64,000 nucleotides of DNA from NCBI RefSeq assembly GCF_024296925.1, contig NZ_CP101125.1:746501-810500 (forward strand). The letters are read 5' to 3'. The stretch is from Pseudomonas nunensis (GTDB taxonomy: Bacteria; Pseudomonadota; Gammaproteobacteria; Pseudomonadales; Pseudomonadaceae). The position numbers and the translations under genes are program-made. The notes beneath the pieces are model-generated. The model was not told the DNA's origin, ran no database searches, and was given only the letters and a program-made list of their open reading frames with translations. Within the stretch, counting starts at the first letter, position 1. Each line of letters opens with the position of its first letter. Below are positions 48,049 through 57,107 of the stretch, in pieces.

Positions 48049-48258
48049 ACGTCATCGCCCCAGGTAATTTGGCACCCCCGTTTGCTATCCGGTGTGAAAA
48101 TTCGCACAATGCGCGCCCCAGGAAGGGGAAGCGTCTGACAACCTGTCAGGCCAGTTTCGTACGCTCAAGGAGAGAGTCCCTCGTTGCAAAACCTCCCGTT
48201 GAACACCCCTCGGCACGCCATGCATGGCCCGCCGCGCTTTTTTTATGGAAGATCAAAA

Positions 48259-49230
48259 ATGAATTACCGGATGATGATTGGCGCGACCCTGGTCGCCGCC
48301 TCTGCGATGCTCGCTGGTTGTGGCGACAAGCCCGACACAGCCGCCAGTGCCCAGCCGAGCCAAAGCGCCGCTGAACAGCAGCAGATCGAGAAATACAACC
48401 AGTACGTCGATGTTGCCAACAGCCTGACCACGTCTTTCCAGGAAGCCCGGGAAAACTATGTGACGCAACAGATGCCGCTGTTGCAGGGTAAGGAAGCGCC
48501 GACCTCGATGCGCATCGAGAATGACATCCTCGTGGATCGCTCGGCGAAGCAGCTGGATGCCGCTGCTGCCATCGATACCCCGATTGTCGAAATCGATGCC
48601 GCCGCCAAGGACTTTTCCGCTGCGCTCAAAGTGTTGTCCCCGTTGAGCCACGAGCTGAACAACTACGCCAACTCCAAAGGTTACCTGGCCGACAATGGCG
48701 ACAAGGCGCGTCAGTTGAGCAAGGATTACGTGGCTGCGCTGACCTTGGTCGCACAGAAAGAACAGGCGTTCTACAAAGGGCTGAGCGATCGCGATCAGGC
48801 GCTGACCAAAGAGGCGTTCGACAAGGCGCCGAAAGACACCGCGGCTTACTATCGCGCCGGGGTGATCTACTACGGCAAAGTCAACAATGCCGATGCGAAC
48901 GTATTGTTCGCCGCACCGAATGACCCAAAAGCACTCGACGCTTTCGAAAAGTCCCTGGCGCAGGTCGCGTATGCCGCGGCGGGTTGGGACAAGAAAGTCA
49001 CCGAGCAATCGGCCAAGTCCGGCAAGAGCTGCAACGGCGGCATGCTGGAGATCAATGATTTCCTGGGGCAGTCCCGCTCGCTGGTCAAAGACATCAAGGA
49101 CGGCGTGTTCAAGCGTGAAGAAACCGGCATCATGGCGCGCATGAGCAGCTCGAACATCGTTAACTCGGCTAACCGCTACAACAGCAAATACTCGAACGTG
49201 ATTGACCGGTTCAATCACCCGCTGTGCTGA
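48259..49230 (+). CDS. DUF3829 family lipoprotein
   Basis: 323 aa from the ATG at 48259 with GGAAG upstream. Signal peptide with lipobox LAGC (Cys 21) followed by Gly-Asp, then a Gln/Ser/Ala-rich linker. DUF3829-like helical body: IEKYNQYVDVANSL, AKDFSAALKVLSPLSHELN, YSNVIDRFNHPLC at the end. Function unknown, envelope-associated. Stands alone between REP doublets. Confidence 0.88.
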   Translation: MNYRMMIGATLVAASAMLAGCGDKPDTAASAQPSQSAAEQQQIEKYNQYVDVANSLTTSFQEARENYVTQQMPLLQGKEAPTSMRIENDILVDRSAKQLDAAAAIDTPIVEIDAAAKDFSAALKVLSPLSHELNNYANSKGYLADNGDKARQLSKDYVAALTLVAQKEQAFYKGLSDRDQALTKEAFDKAPKDTAAYYRAGVIYYGKVNNADANVLFAAPNDPKALDAFEKSLAQVAYAAAGWDKKVTEQSAKSGKSCNGGMLEINDFLGQSRSLVKDIKDGVFKREETGIMARMSSSNIVNSANRYNSKYSNVIDRFNHPLC

Positions 49231-49265
49231 GCAGGTCTCAAGACATCTGGTGTCTGATCTGACGT

Positions 49266-49333
49266 CTTCGCGGGCAAGCCTCGCTCCTACAGGTTTACGC
49301 AACCCCCTGTAGGAGCGAGGCTTGCCCGCGAAG
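49266..49333. repeat. REP pair, GTAGGAGCGAGGCTTG type
   Basis: Inverted CTTCGCGGGCAAGCCTCGCTCC copies with a short loop, downstream of the DUF3829 gene. Confidence 0.88.
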
Positions 49334-49364
49334 GGTCCCTCAAATTCAACACAAGCCCCGAGCG

Positions 49365-49464
49365 CTAACCCGCCTTGCGCAACGCCTCAATCAACGCCTG
49401 CTTCGATGTGCTCGGCCTTGCGCTTTTGCTCGGCGGTGTATTTGTCTTTGCTTCCACGAGGCAT
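49365..49464 (-). pseudogene. Remnant of a small conserved Pseudomonas protein (MPRGSKDKYTAEQ type)
   Basis: Starts MPRGSKDKYTAEQKRKAEHIEA from 49464 and stops at 49387 after 25 codons. The adjacent frame then encodes QALIEALRKAG up to a TAG at 49365. From memory, the intact proteins (annotated as plasmid stabilization proteins) begin with the first part and end in a similar IDALRKAG-type tail, so the middle seems deleted and the ends joined out of frame. Confidence 0.65.
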
Positions 49465-49492
49465 GGGATTTCTCTTGGCTTCACGAATGTAA

Positions 49493-49544
49493 AAAGGATC
49501 GCAGCCTGCGATGCATGGCGTGCATCCGAAGGCTGCGATCCTTT
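49493..49544. repeat. Perfect 15-bp inverted repeat (GATCGCAGCC family)
   Basis: AAAGGATCGCAGCCT (49493-49507) and AGGCTGCGATCCTTT (49530-49544). Shares GATCGCAGCC with the palindrome at 22231-22291. Sits between two decayed genes. Confidence 0.85.
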
Positions 49545-49557
49545 GATCTTGCTGCGG

Positions 49558-49811
49558 TTAAACGTCCAGCTTACGCGCCGCTTCAACCCCCGCCGCGCTG
49601 AGTTTTATCGGCAGGTTCAGCGAATGCTCGCCGGCCTCGTTGCAACTGACATGGCCATGCTGGATCAACCCGCGATCCTGCAAAGCGGCGAGGGTACTGG
49701 CCACGACTTTCTCCCCCGGTAATTGTCCAGGACCTCCTTGCCCAAACCACTTGGGTGGGCGTGCAACAGGCGGGTCAGGACTTCATGTTCCAGGTTTTTA
49801 TCGACGTTCAT
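49558..49811 (-). pseudogene. Frameshifted small hypothetical gene
   Basis: A good start at 49811 (MNVDKNLEHEVLTRLLHAHP) follows AGAGGT. Near codon 31 the frame breaks at AATTACCGGGGG. Reading one base over restores PGEKVVASTLAALQDRGLIQHG and continues to a TAA at 49558. A single-base deletion explains it. The helix-rich pattern resembles a small winged-helix protein; family not recognised. A sequencing or assembly error is possible. Confidence 0.7.
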
Positions 49812-49864
49812 GGTTACCTCTTTCATGGATGTGGATAGGGTGTTGCGTCGCTCGCGTGGGCGAA

Positions 49865-50200
49865 CTATTTACCGGCACCTTCGGAGCCAGAACCACCGGT
49901 GGTGGTTTTCGAGCTCGTGCCGCTGCCGGCGTTATCGGGTGTCTGGTTGTCCGGCGTATTCATCCCGCCCTGACGGCCAGTGTCACTGCCTTGCAACCGT
50001 GGATCGGTGCCGGTGGCAGGCGGCAGACTGCTGTCGATGCCCGAGCCGTTGGTGTTCATGCCGGGAGCACTCTGGATGGCAGGGGCCTTGGGTTTTTCGA
50101 CCGGGTCGGTCGTGCCGGTGCCGGTCGCCGTAGTGGCGGCGAGGGCCGAGGTGGACAGCAGGGCAGCGAGAGCGAGAGTCGTCAGGCGGGACATGATCAT
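49865..50200 (-). CDS. Small secreted Gly/Thr/Pro-rich protein
   Basis: 111 aa from the ATG at 50200, with GGAG 8 nt upstream. Signal peptide about residues 1-22 (LTTLALAALLSTSALA, cleavage after ALA). The mature part is low-complexity, rich in Gly, Thr, Ser, Pro and Asn, without Cys, probably disordered and periplasmic. Function unknown. Confidence 0.75.
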   Translation of the reverse strand: MIMSRLTTLALAALLSTSALAATTATGTGTTDPVEKPKAPAIQSAPGMNTNGSGIDSSLPPATGTDPRLQGSDTGRQGGMNTPDNQTPDNAGSGTSSKTTTGGSGSEGAGK

Positions 50201-50284
50201 GGTGTCGTCTCCAGATTATTAGAGTCCTTACCTGATATTGGTCCGCCACCGATTTGGATTGGTGCCTGATTAACGACGAACGGT

Positions 50285-51487
50285 TCAGGCCTGTTGCAGG
50301 TTTTTGGCGATGGCTTTGCGCCAGACCAGCCGGCCCACGGTGATAAACCAGTTCAACGCGGCGATCAGCAAAACTGTAAACAATAATGTCGCCATCCCGT
50401 ATTCGACGATGATCTTCCCGGCCAGCAGCGGGAAACCGAACACACCAATAAAGTAAGACAGGCTAAACAGCAGCAAGGCTTGCGCCGTGGTACCGCTCGG
50501 CGCTTCGTTCGCCGCCAGGCCGTTGATCACCGAATACGTCAGGCCGTAGCCGACGCCGAGCATGATCGCCGCGAGTAGATAGGTGAAGCTGCTGTCGACC
50601 ATGAAGCTGAACATCATGATCGAGCCCATCATCAGCCCTGAGAGCAGGCAGGACGCGCGGAACGGATCGCGCTTGACTACGAAGCTGGAGATCAGCATCC
50701 GGCTGCTAATGGCCGCGCCCATGAAGCCGAAGAAAAACAGCGAGTAATCCAGTGAGCGGGATGCGGCGTAGCTGGTCTGGAAACTCGACAACCCGCCGAA
50801 CACGCAGCCGCCGAGGCCGACCATGATGATCGGGAACAGCGCTTTGGACGACAGCACTTGGGCCGTTGCGCGCCAGGAAATTCGCGAGATGGCCGTCGAG
50901 TTCGTGTGTGCCTGTTTGAGTTGCGAATCCAGCCGCCAGAACAGTAAAACGCCGATCAGACTCGCCAATGCCGCCAGGTAAAACGCCGCCGTCACCGGAT
51001 AGCCCAAGGCGCTGGCGGCGCGCCCCAGCAATGGACCGCTGCCAATGCCGGTCATCATGCTGCCCGACAGCAGCGCAAAGTATTTGGCCCGTTGGGCCGG
51101 CGTCACCAGGCTCGCCACGATGATCGGTCCCAGGGTGTAGAACACTCCCCAACCCAAGCCCAGCAGCAGCCCGAAAAACAACAGCAGATTGCCGAAGCCC
51201 GGCGTCAGCGCAAAACCCAGGCTCGCGGCCACCAGCAAAATGCCGAACAGCGCGATGGAACGGGCCGCTCCGAGCACGTCTGACAGGTGCCCGGAGACGA
51301 CTACCGCCGCAAAGGTGCTGAGCATCGCTGCGGAAATCACACTGCCTGCGTCATGCTCGTTGCCGCCTCGCGAACCGATCAACAGCGAGAGCAAAAACGT
51401 CGAGCCGTAGGACAGCGACAGCAGATAACTGGCGAGGCAAAACAGGCCGAACAACTTGCTCGGGACTTGGGGCGGCGCGGTAGACAT
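50285..51487 (-). CDS. MFS transporter
   Basis: 400 aa with 12 predicted TM helices. MFS motif A-like GHLSDVLGAARSIALFG between TM2 and TM3. N-terminus MSTAPPQVPSK. No partner gene indicates a substrate; drug or metabolite efflux is possible. Upstream gap to the HD gene is about 110 bp. Confidence 0.9.
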   Translation of the reverse strand: MSTAPPQVPSKLFGLFCLASYLLSLSYGSTFLLSLLIGSRGGNEHDAGSVISAAMLSTFAAVVVSGHLSDVLGAARSIALFGILLVAASLGFALTPGFGNLLLFFGLLLGLGWGVFYTLGPIIVASLVTPAQRAKYFALLSGSMMTGIGSGPLLGRAASALGYPVTAAFYLAALASLIGVLLFWRLDSQLKQAHTNSTAISRISWRATAQVLSSKALFPIIMVGLGGCVFGGLSSFQTSYAASRSLDYSLFFFGFMGAAISSRMLISSFVVKRDPFRASCLLSGLMMGSIMMFSFMVDSSFTYLLAAIMLGVGYGLTYSVINGLAANEAPSGTTAQALLLFSLSYFIGVFGFPLLAGKIIVEYGMATLLFTVLLIAALNWFITVGRLVWRKAIAKNLQQA

Positions 51488-51600
51488 GAGGCGGTTCCTT
51501 GACCCGATAGACGTGCGGTTTATCTATCTACCATGGGAGGCGTCGCCGTTAGGTCCGAGGTTGTCGATTCCAGGGTTAGTGCTGAGCGGAGTAAGGGCTT

Positions 51601-52254
51601 TCAGCCAACGCCGATTTCTTCCTTGAACAACTCCATGAAGCCCTTGAGCCGTTGATGGCGAATCTGTGCCAAGTTTTGGCCCGTGGCGGTCTGGAAACCG
51701 TCCGCCAGGTGCAGCAGCTTGGTCTGGAAATGGTCGAGACAGAAGCGCTTGTCGTCATAGTCGCGGGCCTTGGCTTCCGGGTCCTGCGGGTCGTACAGCG
51801 CACTGCCCATGCGCCCGGCGATGTAGAAGGTTCGCGCGACGCCAAGCATGCCAAGGGAGTCGAGACGGTCGGCGTCCTGCAGGATCCGGGCTTCGAGGGT
51901 GGTCGGAGTGATGTTGGCGGAAAAACTGTGGGCTTCGATGGCGTGGACGACGGCGGCGATTTTTGCGTCGGGCCAATCCTGCGACGTCAGCAGTATTGCC
52001 GCTTTGTCCGCCGCCAGTCTTGAGGCTTGGGAACGCAGCGGCGAGTTCTTTTCCACCGCCACGCAGTCATGTAACAGCACCGCCGCCAGCAGCACCTCCA
52101 GATCTCCGCCTTCTTGCGCCTGAAGCGTGCGCACGTTGTGCCACACCCGCTGCAAGTGCGACAGGTCGTGGGCGCCGTCTTCCGAGGGTTCCAGTGCGTG
52201 GGGCAGCAGGGTTTCGGCGAGAGGTTGCAGTGGGGCGAAAGCGGTGGTGGTCAT
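51601..52254 (-). CDS. HD domain-containing phosphohydrolase
   Basis: 217 aa from the ATG at 52254, spaced 5 nt from AAGGA; the ATG at 52260 overlaps the Shine-Dalgarno. HD motif set: HDLSHLQRVW (first His), LLHDCVA (HD pair), and ILQDADRLDSLG (last Asp). YedJ-like phosphohydrolase; nucleotide substrate likely but unproven. Confidence 0.91.
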   Translation of the reverse strand: MTTTAFAPLQPLAETLLPHALEPSEDGAHDLSHLQRVWHNVRTLQAQEGGDLEVLLAAVLLHDCVAVEKNSPLRSQASRLAADKAAILLTSQDWPDAKIAAVVHAIEAHSFSANITPTTLEARILQDADRLDSLGMLGVARTFYIAGRMGSALYDPQDPEAKARDYDDKRFCLDHFQTKLLHLADGFQTATGQNLAQIRHQRLKGFMELFKEEIGVG

Positions 52255-52284
52255 AAACATCCTTTGTGTCGTGCACAGTCCAAA

Positions 52285-52374
52285 TGTGGGAGCGGGCTTG
52301 CTCGCGAAGGCGGCGTGTCAGTCGATATCGTTGCTGGCTGACTAACCGCCTTCGCGAGCAAGCCCGCTCCCACA
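52285..52374. repeat. REP pair, GTGGGAGCGGGCTTG type
   Basis: Inverted TGTGGGAGCGGGCTTGC copies in the gap between the divergent HD and GNAT genes, upstream of both coding regions. Confidence 0.9.
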
Positions 52375-52477
52375 CAAGCCCAACCGGGCCGACTGTAGAG
52401 TACTTTTTGCATTGGCATGTGACGAGCGCCGATTGCCGCCTTAGTATGGCGTTTTCCACTTTTGACAAGGCACGTCC

Positions 52478-52960
52478 ATGACGATCGACATCCGCCCGGC
52501 GACCCCCAGCGATGCACCGCAAATCCTCGCGTTCATCACTGAGCTGGCCGACTACGAACGTGCCCGCCACGAAGTCATCGCCAGCGTTGCCGACATCGAG
52601 CGCAGCCTGTTCAGCGAAGGCGCCACCGCCCACGGTCTGATCTGCCTGCGGGACGGCTTGCCGATCGGCTTCGCAGTGTTTTTCTTCAGCTACTCCACCT
52701 GGCTGGGCAGCAACTGCCTGTACCTCGAAGACCTCTACATCACCCCCGAGCAACGCGGTGGCGGCGCCGGCAAAACCTTGCTGCGCCACCTGGCAAAAAT
52801 CGCCTGCGCCAATGATTGCGGCCGTTTTGAGTGGAGCGTGCTCGACTGGAACAAACCGGCCATCGAATTCTACAAATCCCTCGGCGCGCAGCCGCAGGAA
52901 GAGTGGGTGCGGTATCGGATGGATGGGGCGGTACTTCGGGAGTTTGCCGAGGGGCGCTGA
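52478..52960 (+). CDS. GNAT family N-acetyltransferase
   Basis: 160 aa. Acetyl-CoA motif A: LYLEDLYITPEQRGGGAGKTLL with Q-R-G-G-G-A-G; followed by VLDWNKPAIEFYKSLGA. Resembles the spermidine/diamine N-acetyltransferase-like group (SSAT type: EDLYITPE, WNKPAIEFY). The actual substrate is unknown. Confidence 0.93.
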   Translation: MTIDIRPATPSDAPQILAFITELADYERARHEVIASVADIERSLFSEGATAHGLICLRDGLPIGFAVFFFSYSTWLGSNCLYLEDLYITPEQRGGGAGKTLLRHLAKIACANDCGRFEWSVLDWNKPAIEFYKSLGAQPQEEWVRYRMDGAVLREFAEGR

Positions 52961-53041
52961 TGCGTGATGGTTATCCGCAGATGAATCTGTTGTCGGCCCC
53001 CCTCTAGTCCGGCACTCTGTGCGCCCTTTGCGCGCTCACGG

Positions 53042-53980
53042 ATGACATTTGCAATGCAACCTGGCTTCTGCACTTTCCTGCGTTTTTTTACCTTGATGAT
53101 GTTCTGTGCACTCTGTTCGGGGTGCCTGCATCTCGACGTACCGCCGGCACGCATCGAGTTTGTATCGATTAATCACAATAGCTATTCACTCTATGACGTG
53201 CGGTTTACTTCTGACAGGGACCTGATTCATTTATATGAAGCACACGGCCGCGGCGGACAGATAAGCACCAGCCTTCATTGTTCGCTCGATGGTGATCTCG
53301 ACTTCTCCGTGGAACACAACATTGCGCTGGAAGGTTATGGCCTCATAGAAGATATGCGCCTGATCGAGGGCGATCGACGTTATGAAATGCTGGCCAGTAT
53401 TCGATTTGAGGACAATGAAGACCGGACTGGCTCTAGTGATATCGCTCGATCACGGTTAGTCCGACTCTTGGAACCTCAAGACTACGTGCCCTGTAAGGTC
53501 GTCATCACCGCGTTTCCTTTCACGGCTTACTATTCGAAAGTGATGTACGTCCCGACGTCGCGGATTATTGCCGAGGTGAAAAATCCTCGAATTGCGCCTC
53601 GGCAGGTTTCACTCAAACCTGCTGATCGCCCTTTGACGTGGCTGCAATTCGAGCCGGTTTGCATCGTTCGATGGCGCGAAGAATTGTCACCGGCTTACGA
53701 CCAGATCGACGACGTCGGTTTATGCCGCGATGCGCCCTACGCCGGTCTGTTGGCTTCATTCGCACCCAGCAACAAGAAACTGAGGCTTATCACCTGGTCG
53801 GACCAAACCCCCAAACCGCTGACGGCTTACACCCTTATTCGAGGCGATGGTCGGCGAGAGCCCGGTATCTCGGCTGAGAACGGCGATACCCACCTGGTGG
53901 GTTCCATGACGCGGGAGACGCTGAAGGTTGAAGTCGGGGCGGGTATTGGGGCTAAAGAACGATGGACACCACAAATCTAG
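53042..53980 (+). CDS. Hypothetical membrane-anchored protein of atypical composition
   Basis: 312 aa. N-terminal hydrophobic segment FLRFFTLMMFCALCSGCLHLD with a weak lipobox ending at Cys 29. The rest looks beta-rich and globular; no family recognised. Codon use is visibly less GC-biased than its neighbours (many ATT, TTT, GAA, TAT codons), suggesting recent acquisition. An alternative start is the ATG at 53054. Its stop lies three bases before the dgoK operator. Confidence 0.7.
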   Translation: MTFAMQPGFCTFLRFFTLMMFCALCSGCLHLDVPPARIEFVSINHNSYSLYDVRFTSDRDLIHLYEAHGRGGQISTSLHCSLDGDLDFSVEHNIALEGYGLIEDMRLIEGDRRYEMLASIRFEDNEDRTGSSDIARSRLVRLLEPQDYVPCKVVITAFPFTAYYSKVMYVPTSRIIAEVKNPRIAPRQVSLKPADRPLTWLQFEPVCIVRWREELSPAYDQIDDVGLCRDAPYAGLLASFAPSNKKLRLITWSDQTPKPLTAYTLIRGDGRREPGISAENGDTHLVGSMTRETLKVEVGAGIGAKERWTPQI

Positions 53981-53983
53981 CAA

Positions 53984-53998
53984 TCCCATTATGTGGGA
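53984..53998. promoter_or_regulatory. Operator TCCCA-N5-TGGGA upstream of dgoK
   Basis: Perfect 5-bp arms. Centre 22 bp before the start of the -35 box, exactly as at 38652-38668. The IclR regulator encoded downstream is the likeliest partner, by inference. Confidence 0.75.
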
Positions 53999-54012
53999 GT
54001 ATTAATTACATA

Positions 54013-54042
54013 TTGAGATTTTCCCTCTAGGAGGTCTATAGT
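54013..54042 (+). promoter_or_regulatory. Promoter of the dgoKAD operon
   Basis: TTGAGA (54013-54018), 18-bp spacer, TATAGT (54037-54042). Predicted leader about 33 nt with AACAAAACAGGTGAAG before the ATG, as in the SDR leader. Confidence 0.8.
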
Positions 54043-54081
54043 CCAGCTCACTCACTGCCAATAAACAAAACAGGTGAAGCG

Positions 54082-55074
54082 ATGCTGGCGCAATTGATCG
54101 CGCTCGATTGGGGGACAACCTCATTACGTGCTTACAAACTCGCTGCGGGTGGCCAGGTGCTGGAACAGCGTTCGCTGTCGTCCGGGATCATGCAGCTGCC
54201 CCGGACGCCGCGAATCATCAACGGCCAGGAATGCGCCGACGGTTTTGAACTGGCCTTCGACGAGGCCTGCGGTGACTGGCTTGACGCCCAGCCCGATCTG
54301 CCTGTGATTGCTTGCGGCATGGTCGGCAGCGCCCAGGGCTGGCGCGAAGCGGCCTACCGGGATACGCCGGCAAACGTCGCCAATCTCGGAACTTCCCTAC
54401 AAACCGTACGCAGTCTTCGCGGTGTCGATGTGCACATCGTGCCGGGTGTGATTCAGCGTTCGCACCTGCCGAACGTGATGCGCGGTGAAGAAACCCAAGT
54501 GCTTGGCGTGCTGCAGACGCTGCCGAGTGGCAAGGGTGACGATCTGTTGATCGGTCTGCCGGGCAGTCATTCGAAATGGGTGGAAGTGGCCGACGGCTGC
54601 ATCGTGCATTTCGATACCTTCATGACCGGCGAAATCTTTGCCGTGCTCAGTGAACACAGCATTCTCGGGCGCACCCAGCAACAAGGTGCGTCGTTCGATG
54701 GCCAGGCGTTTGACCGGGGCGTGCAAGTGGCGTTGTCGGCGGACGGCGAGATCGGGCCGTTGTCGACGCTATTCAGCGCGCGCAGCCTCGGGCTGACCGG
54801 CGAACTCAGCGCTACGGCGCAACCTGATTATTTGTCCGGCCTGTTGATCGGTCATGAACTGTCGGCCCTGGCCAATGTTCAGAGGCGCCGCCGCAACAGC
54901 GTGCACTTGCCGTCGATCATCCTCATCGGTAATGCCCAACTCTGCGCACGCTACAGCCGGGCCCTCGATGCCTGCGGTTTTGCCAAAGTGATGTTGGCCG
55001 AACAGGCCACCGAGCGCGGGTTGTGGCAACTGGCGGTTGCCGCCGGACTGGTCTCACAACATCCATCCCGTTAA
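54082..55074 (+). CDS. dgoK: 2-dehydro-3-deoxygalactonokinase
   Basis: 330 aa. DgoK/ASKHA-type fold: IALDWGTTSLRAY phosphate loop, PLSTLFSARSLGLTG, LIGHELSAL. Shine-Dalgarno AGGTGAAG. Phosphorylates KDGal to KDPGal with ATP. First gene of the operon with dgoA and dgoD. Confidence 0.95.
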   Translation: MLAQLIALDWGTTSLRAYKLAAGGQVLEQRSLSSGIMQLPRTPRIINGQECADGFELAFDEACGDWLDAQPDLPVIACGMVGSAQGWREAAYRDTPANVANLGTSLQTVRSLRGVDVHIVPGVIQRSHLPNVMRGEETQVLGVLQTLPSGKGDDLLIGLPGSHSKWVEVADGCIVHFDTFMTGEIFAVLSEHSILGRTQQQGASFDGQAFDRGVQVALSADGEIGPLSTLFSARSLGLTGELSATAQPDYLSGLLIGHELSALANVQRRRRNSVHLPSIILIGNAQLCARYSRALDACGFAKVMLAEQATERGLWQLAVAAGLVSQHPSR

Positions 55075-55093
55075 ACCTGACTGGAGATCTGAC

Positions 55094-55714
55094 ATGCTCA
55101 AGCAAGCCCTGGCGCAAAACGGCCTGATCGCGATCCTGCGCGGCCTGCGTCCAACAGAGGCTGCGGCCATCGGCGAAGTCCTGTACAGCGCCGGATTTCG
55201 CGTCATCGAAGTGCCGCTAAATTCCCCCGAGCCGTACGAAAGTATCCGCATCCTGCGCAGTACTTTGCCGGCCGATTGCCTGATCGGCGCGGGCACGGTG
55301 CTGACACCGGAACAGGTCGAGCAAGTGAAAGCGGCGGGCGGCCAAGTGATCGTCATGCCTCATAGCGATCCCAAGGTTCTGCGTGCAGCGAAAGCGGCGG
55401 GGTTGTTCCTGTCGCCGGGCGTGGCGACGCCGACCGAAGCCTTTGCCGCATTGGCCGAAGGCGCCGACGTGCTGAAGATGTTCCCCGCCGAACAGATGGG
55501 CCCGGCTGTTGTAAAAGCCTGGCTCGCGGTATTGCCGGCCGGGACCATTCTGGCGCCGGTTGGCGGGATCACTCCGGACAACATGCAGGTGTTTATCGAC
55601 GCGGGCGTCAAAGGTTTCGGCCTGGGTTCCGGGTTGTTCAAGCCGGGCATGACGCCTGATCAAGTGGCCGCCAATGCCAAGGCCTACGTCGCTGCATGGA
55701 ACGCTCTGCGTTAA
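55094..55714 (+). CDS. dgoA: 2-dehydro-3-deoxy-6-phosphogalactonate aldolase
   Basis: 206 aa from the ATG at 55094 (GGAG upstream). KDPG/KHG aldolase TIM barrel: [13 protein letters not shown] with catalytic Glu region, [16 protein letters not shown], Schiff-base Lys in DVLKMFPAE, and [10 protein letters not shown]. The LNSPEP variant and its neighbours mark the galactonate rather than gluconate branch. Yields pyruvate and glyceraldehyde 3-phosphate. Confidence 0.95.
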   Translation: MLKQALAQNGLIAILRGLRPTEAAAIGEVLYSAGFRVIEVPLNSPEPYESIRILRSTLPADCLIGAGTVLTPEQVEQVKAAGGQVIVMPHSDPKVLRAAKAAGLFLSPGVATPTEAFAALAEGADVLKMFPAEQMGPAVVKAWLAVLPAGTILAPVGGITPDNMQVFIDAGVKGFGLGSGLFKPGMTPDQVAANAKAYVAAWNALR

Positions 55715-55761
55715 GACTTTTTGGCGCCGAGCGCGCTACATCTAACAAGAGAGAGAATCAG

Positions 55762-56910
55762 ATGAAAATCACCAAACTGACCACCTTCATCGTTCCGCCG
55801 CGCTGGTGCTTCCTCAAGGTCGAAACCGACGAGGGCGTGACCGGTTGGGGCGAGCCTGTAGTCGAAGGCCGCGCTCACACCGTCGCTGCTGCCGTTGAGG
55901 AATTGTCCGACTACCTGATCGGCAAAGACCCACGCAACATTGAAGACATCTGGACTGTGCTGTATCGCGGCGGCTTCTATCGCGGCGGCGCGATCCACAT
56001 GAGCGCACTCGCCGGCATCGACCAGGCGTTGTGGGACATCAAGGGCAAGGCCCTGGGTGTGTCGGTCAGCGATTTGCTCGGTGGCCAGGTGCGGGACAAG
56101 ATTCGCGTGTATTCGTGGATCGGTGGCGACCGTCCGGCCGACACCGCGCGTGCGGCGAAAGAAGCGGTGGAGCGTGGTTTCACTGCGGTGAAAATGAACG
56201 GCACCGAAGAGCTGCAATTTCTCGACTCCTTCGAAAAAGTCGACCTGGCCCTGGCCAACGTCGCCGCCGTGCGTGACGCGGTCGGCCCGAACGTCGGTAT
56301 CGGCGTCGATTTCCATGGCCGGGTGCACAAGCCTATGGCCAAGGTGCTGATGAAGGAACTCGACCCGTACAAACTGATGTTCATCGAAGAACCGGTGCTC
56401 AGCGAAAACTACGAAGCGCTGAAAGAATTGGCACCGCTGACCAGCACCCCGATTGCTCTCGGTGAGCGCTTGTTCTCGCGCTGGGATTTCAAGCGTGTAC
56501 TCAGCGAAGGCTACGTCGACATCATTCAGCCCGATGCGTCCCACGCTGGCGGCATCACCGAAACCCGCAAGATCGCCAACATGGCCGAAGCCTACGACGT
56601 GGCGCTGGCGCTGCACTGCCCGCTGGGTCCGATTGCCTTGGCCGCCTGCCTGCAACTCGACGCGGTTTGCTACAACGCGTTCATCCAGGAACAAAGCCTG
56701 GGCATCCACTACAACGAGAGCAACGACCTGCTGGATTACGTCAAGGATCCACGGGTGTTCGACTACGACAAAGGCTTCGTGAAAATCCCGAACGGCCCGG
56801 GCCTGGGCATCGAGATCAACGAGGAATATGTGATCGAACGCGCGGCGGTCGGCCACCGCTGGCGCAACCCGATCTGGCGTCATGCCGATGGCAGTTTTGC
56901 GGAGTGGTGA
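55762..56910 (+). CDS. dgoD: D-galactonate dehydratase
   Basis: 382 aa, the same length as E. coli DgoD. Enolase superfamily: N-terminal capping domain, barrel with KMNG (catalytic region near residue 147), metal ligands in GVDFHGR, IEEPVL and GERLF, and the general-base His in [12 protein letters not shown]. Converts D-galactonate to 2-keto-3-deoxygalactonate. Shine-Dalgarno AGAGAG upstream. Last gene of dgoKAD. Confidence 0.96.
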   Translation: MKITKLTTFIVPPRWCFLKVETDEGVTGWGEPVVEGRAHTVAAAVEELSDYLIGKDPRNIEDIWTVLYRGGFYRGGAIHMSALAGIDQALWDIKGKALGVSVSDLLGGQVRDKIRVYSWIGGDRPADTARAAKEAVERGFTAVKMNGTEELQFLDSFEKVDLALANVAAVRDAVGPNVGIGVDFHGRVHKPMAKVLMKELDPYKLMFIEEPVLSENYEALKELAPLTSTPIALGERLFSRWDFKRVLSEGYVDIIQPDASHAGGITETRKIANMAEAYDVALALHCPLGPIALAACLQLDAVCYNAFIQEQSLGIHYNESNDLLDYVKDPRVFDYDKGFVKIPNGPGLGIEINEEYVIERAAVGHRWRNPIWRHADGSFAEW

Positions 56911-56934
56911 GTGCTTCCTGACTCAACACAAATC

Positions 56935-57031
56935 CAATGTGGGAGCGGGCTTGCTCGCGAAGGCGTCGTAACAGCCAATGATGATGTCGACTGACACACC
57001 GTCTTCGCGAGCAAGCCCGCTCCCACACTGG
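56935..57031. repeat. REP pair, GTGGGAGCGGGCTTG type
   Basis: Inverted copies CCAATGTGGGAGCGGGCTTG about 45 bp apart between dgoD and the MFS carrier gene. Confidence 0.9.
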
Positions 57032-57107
57032 ATCTCCATGGACAGGTAGATCTGCGTCAAATCCGATTTTGATATCGCCCTCAATAAACATAAGAAGAGG
57101 CATCCTC

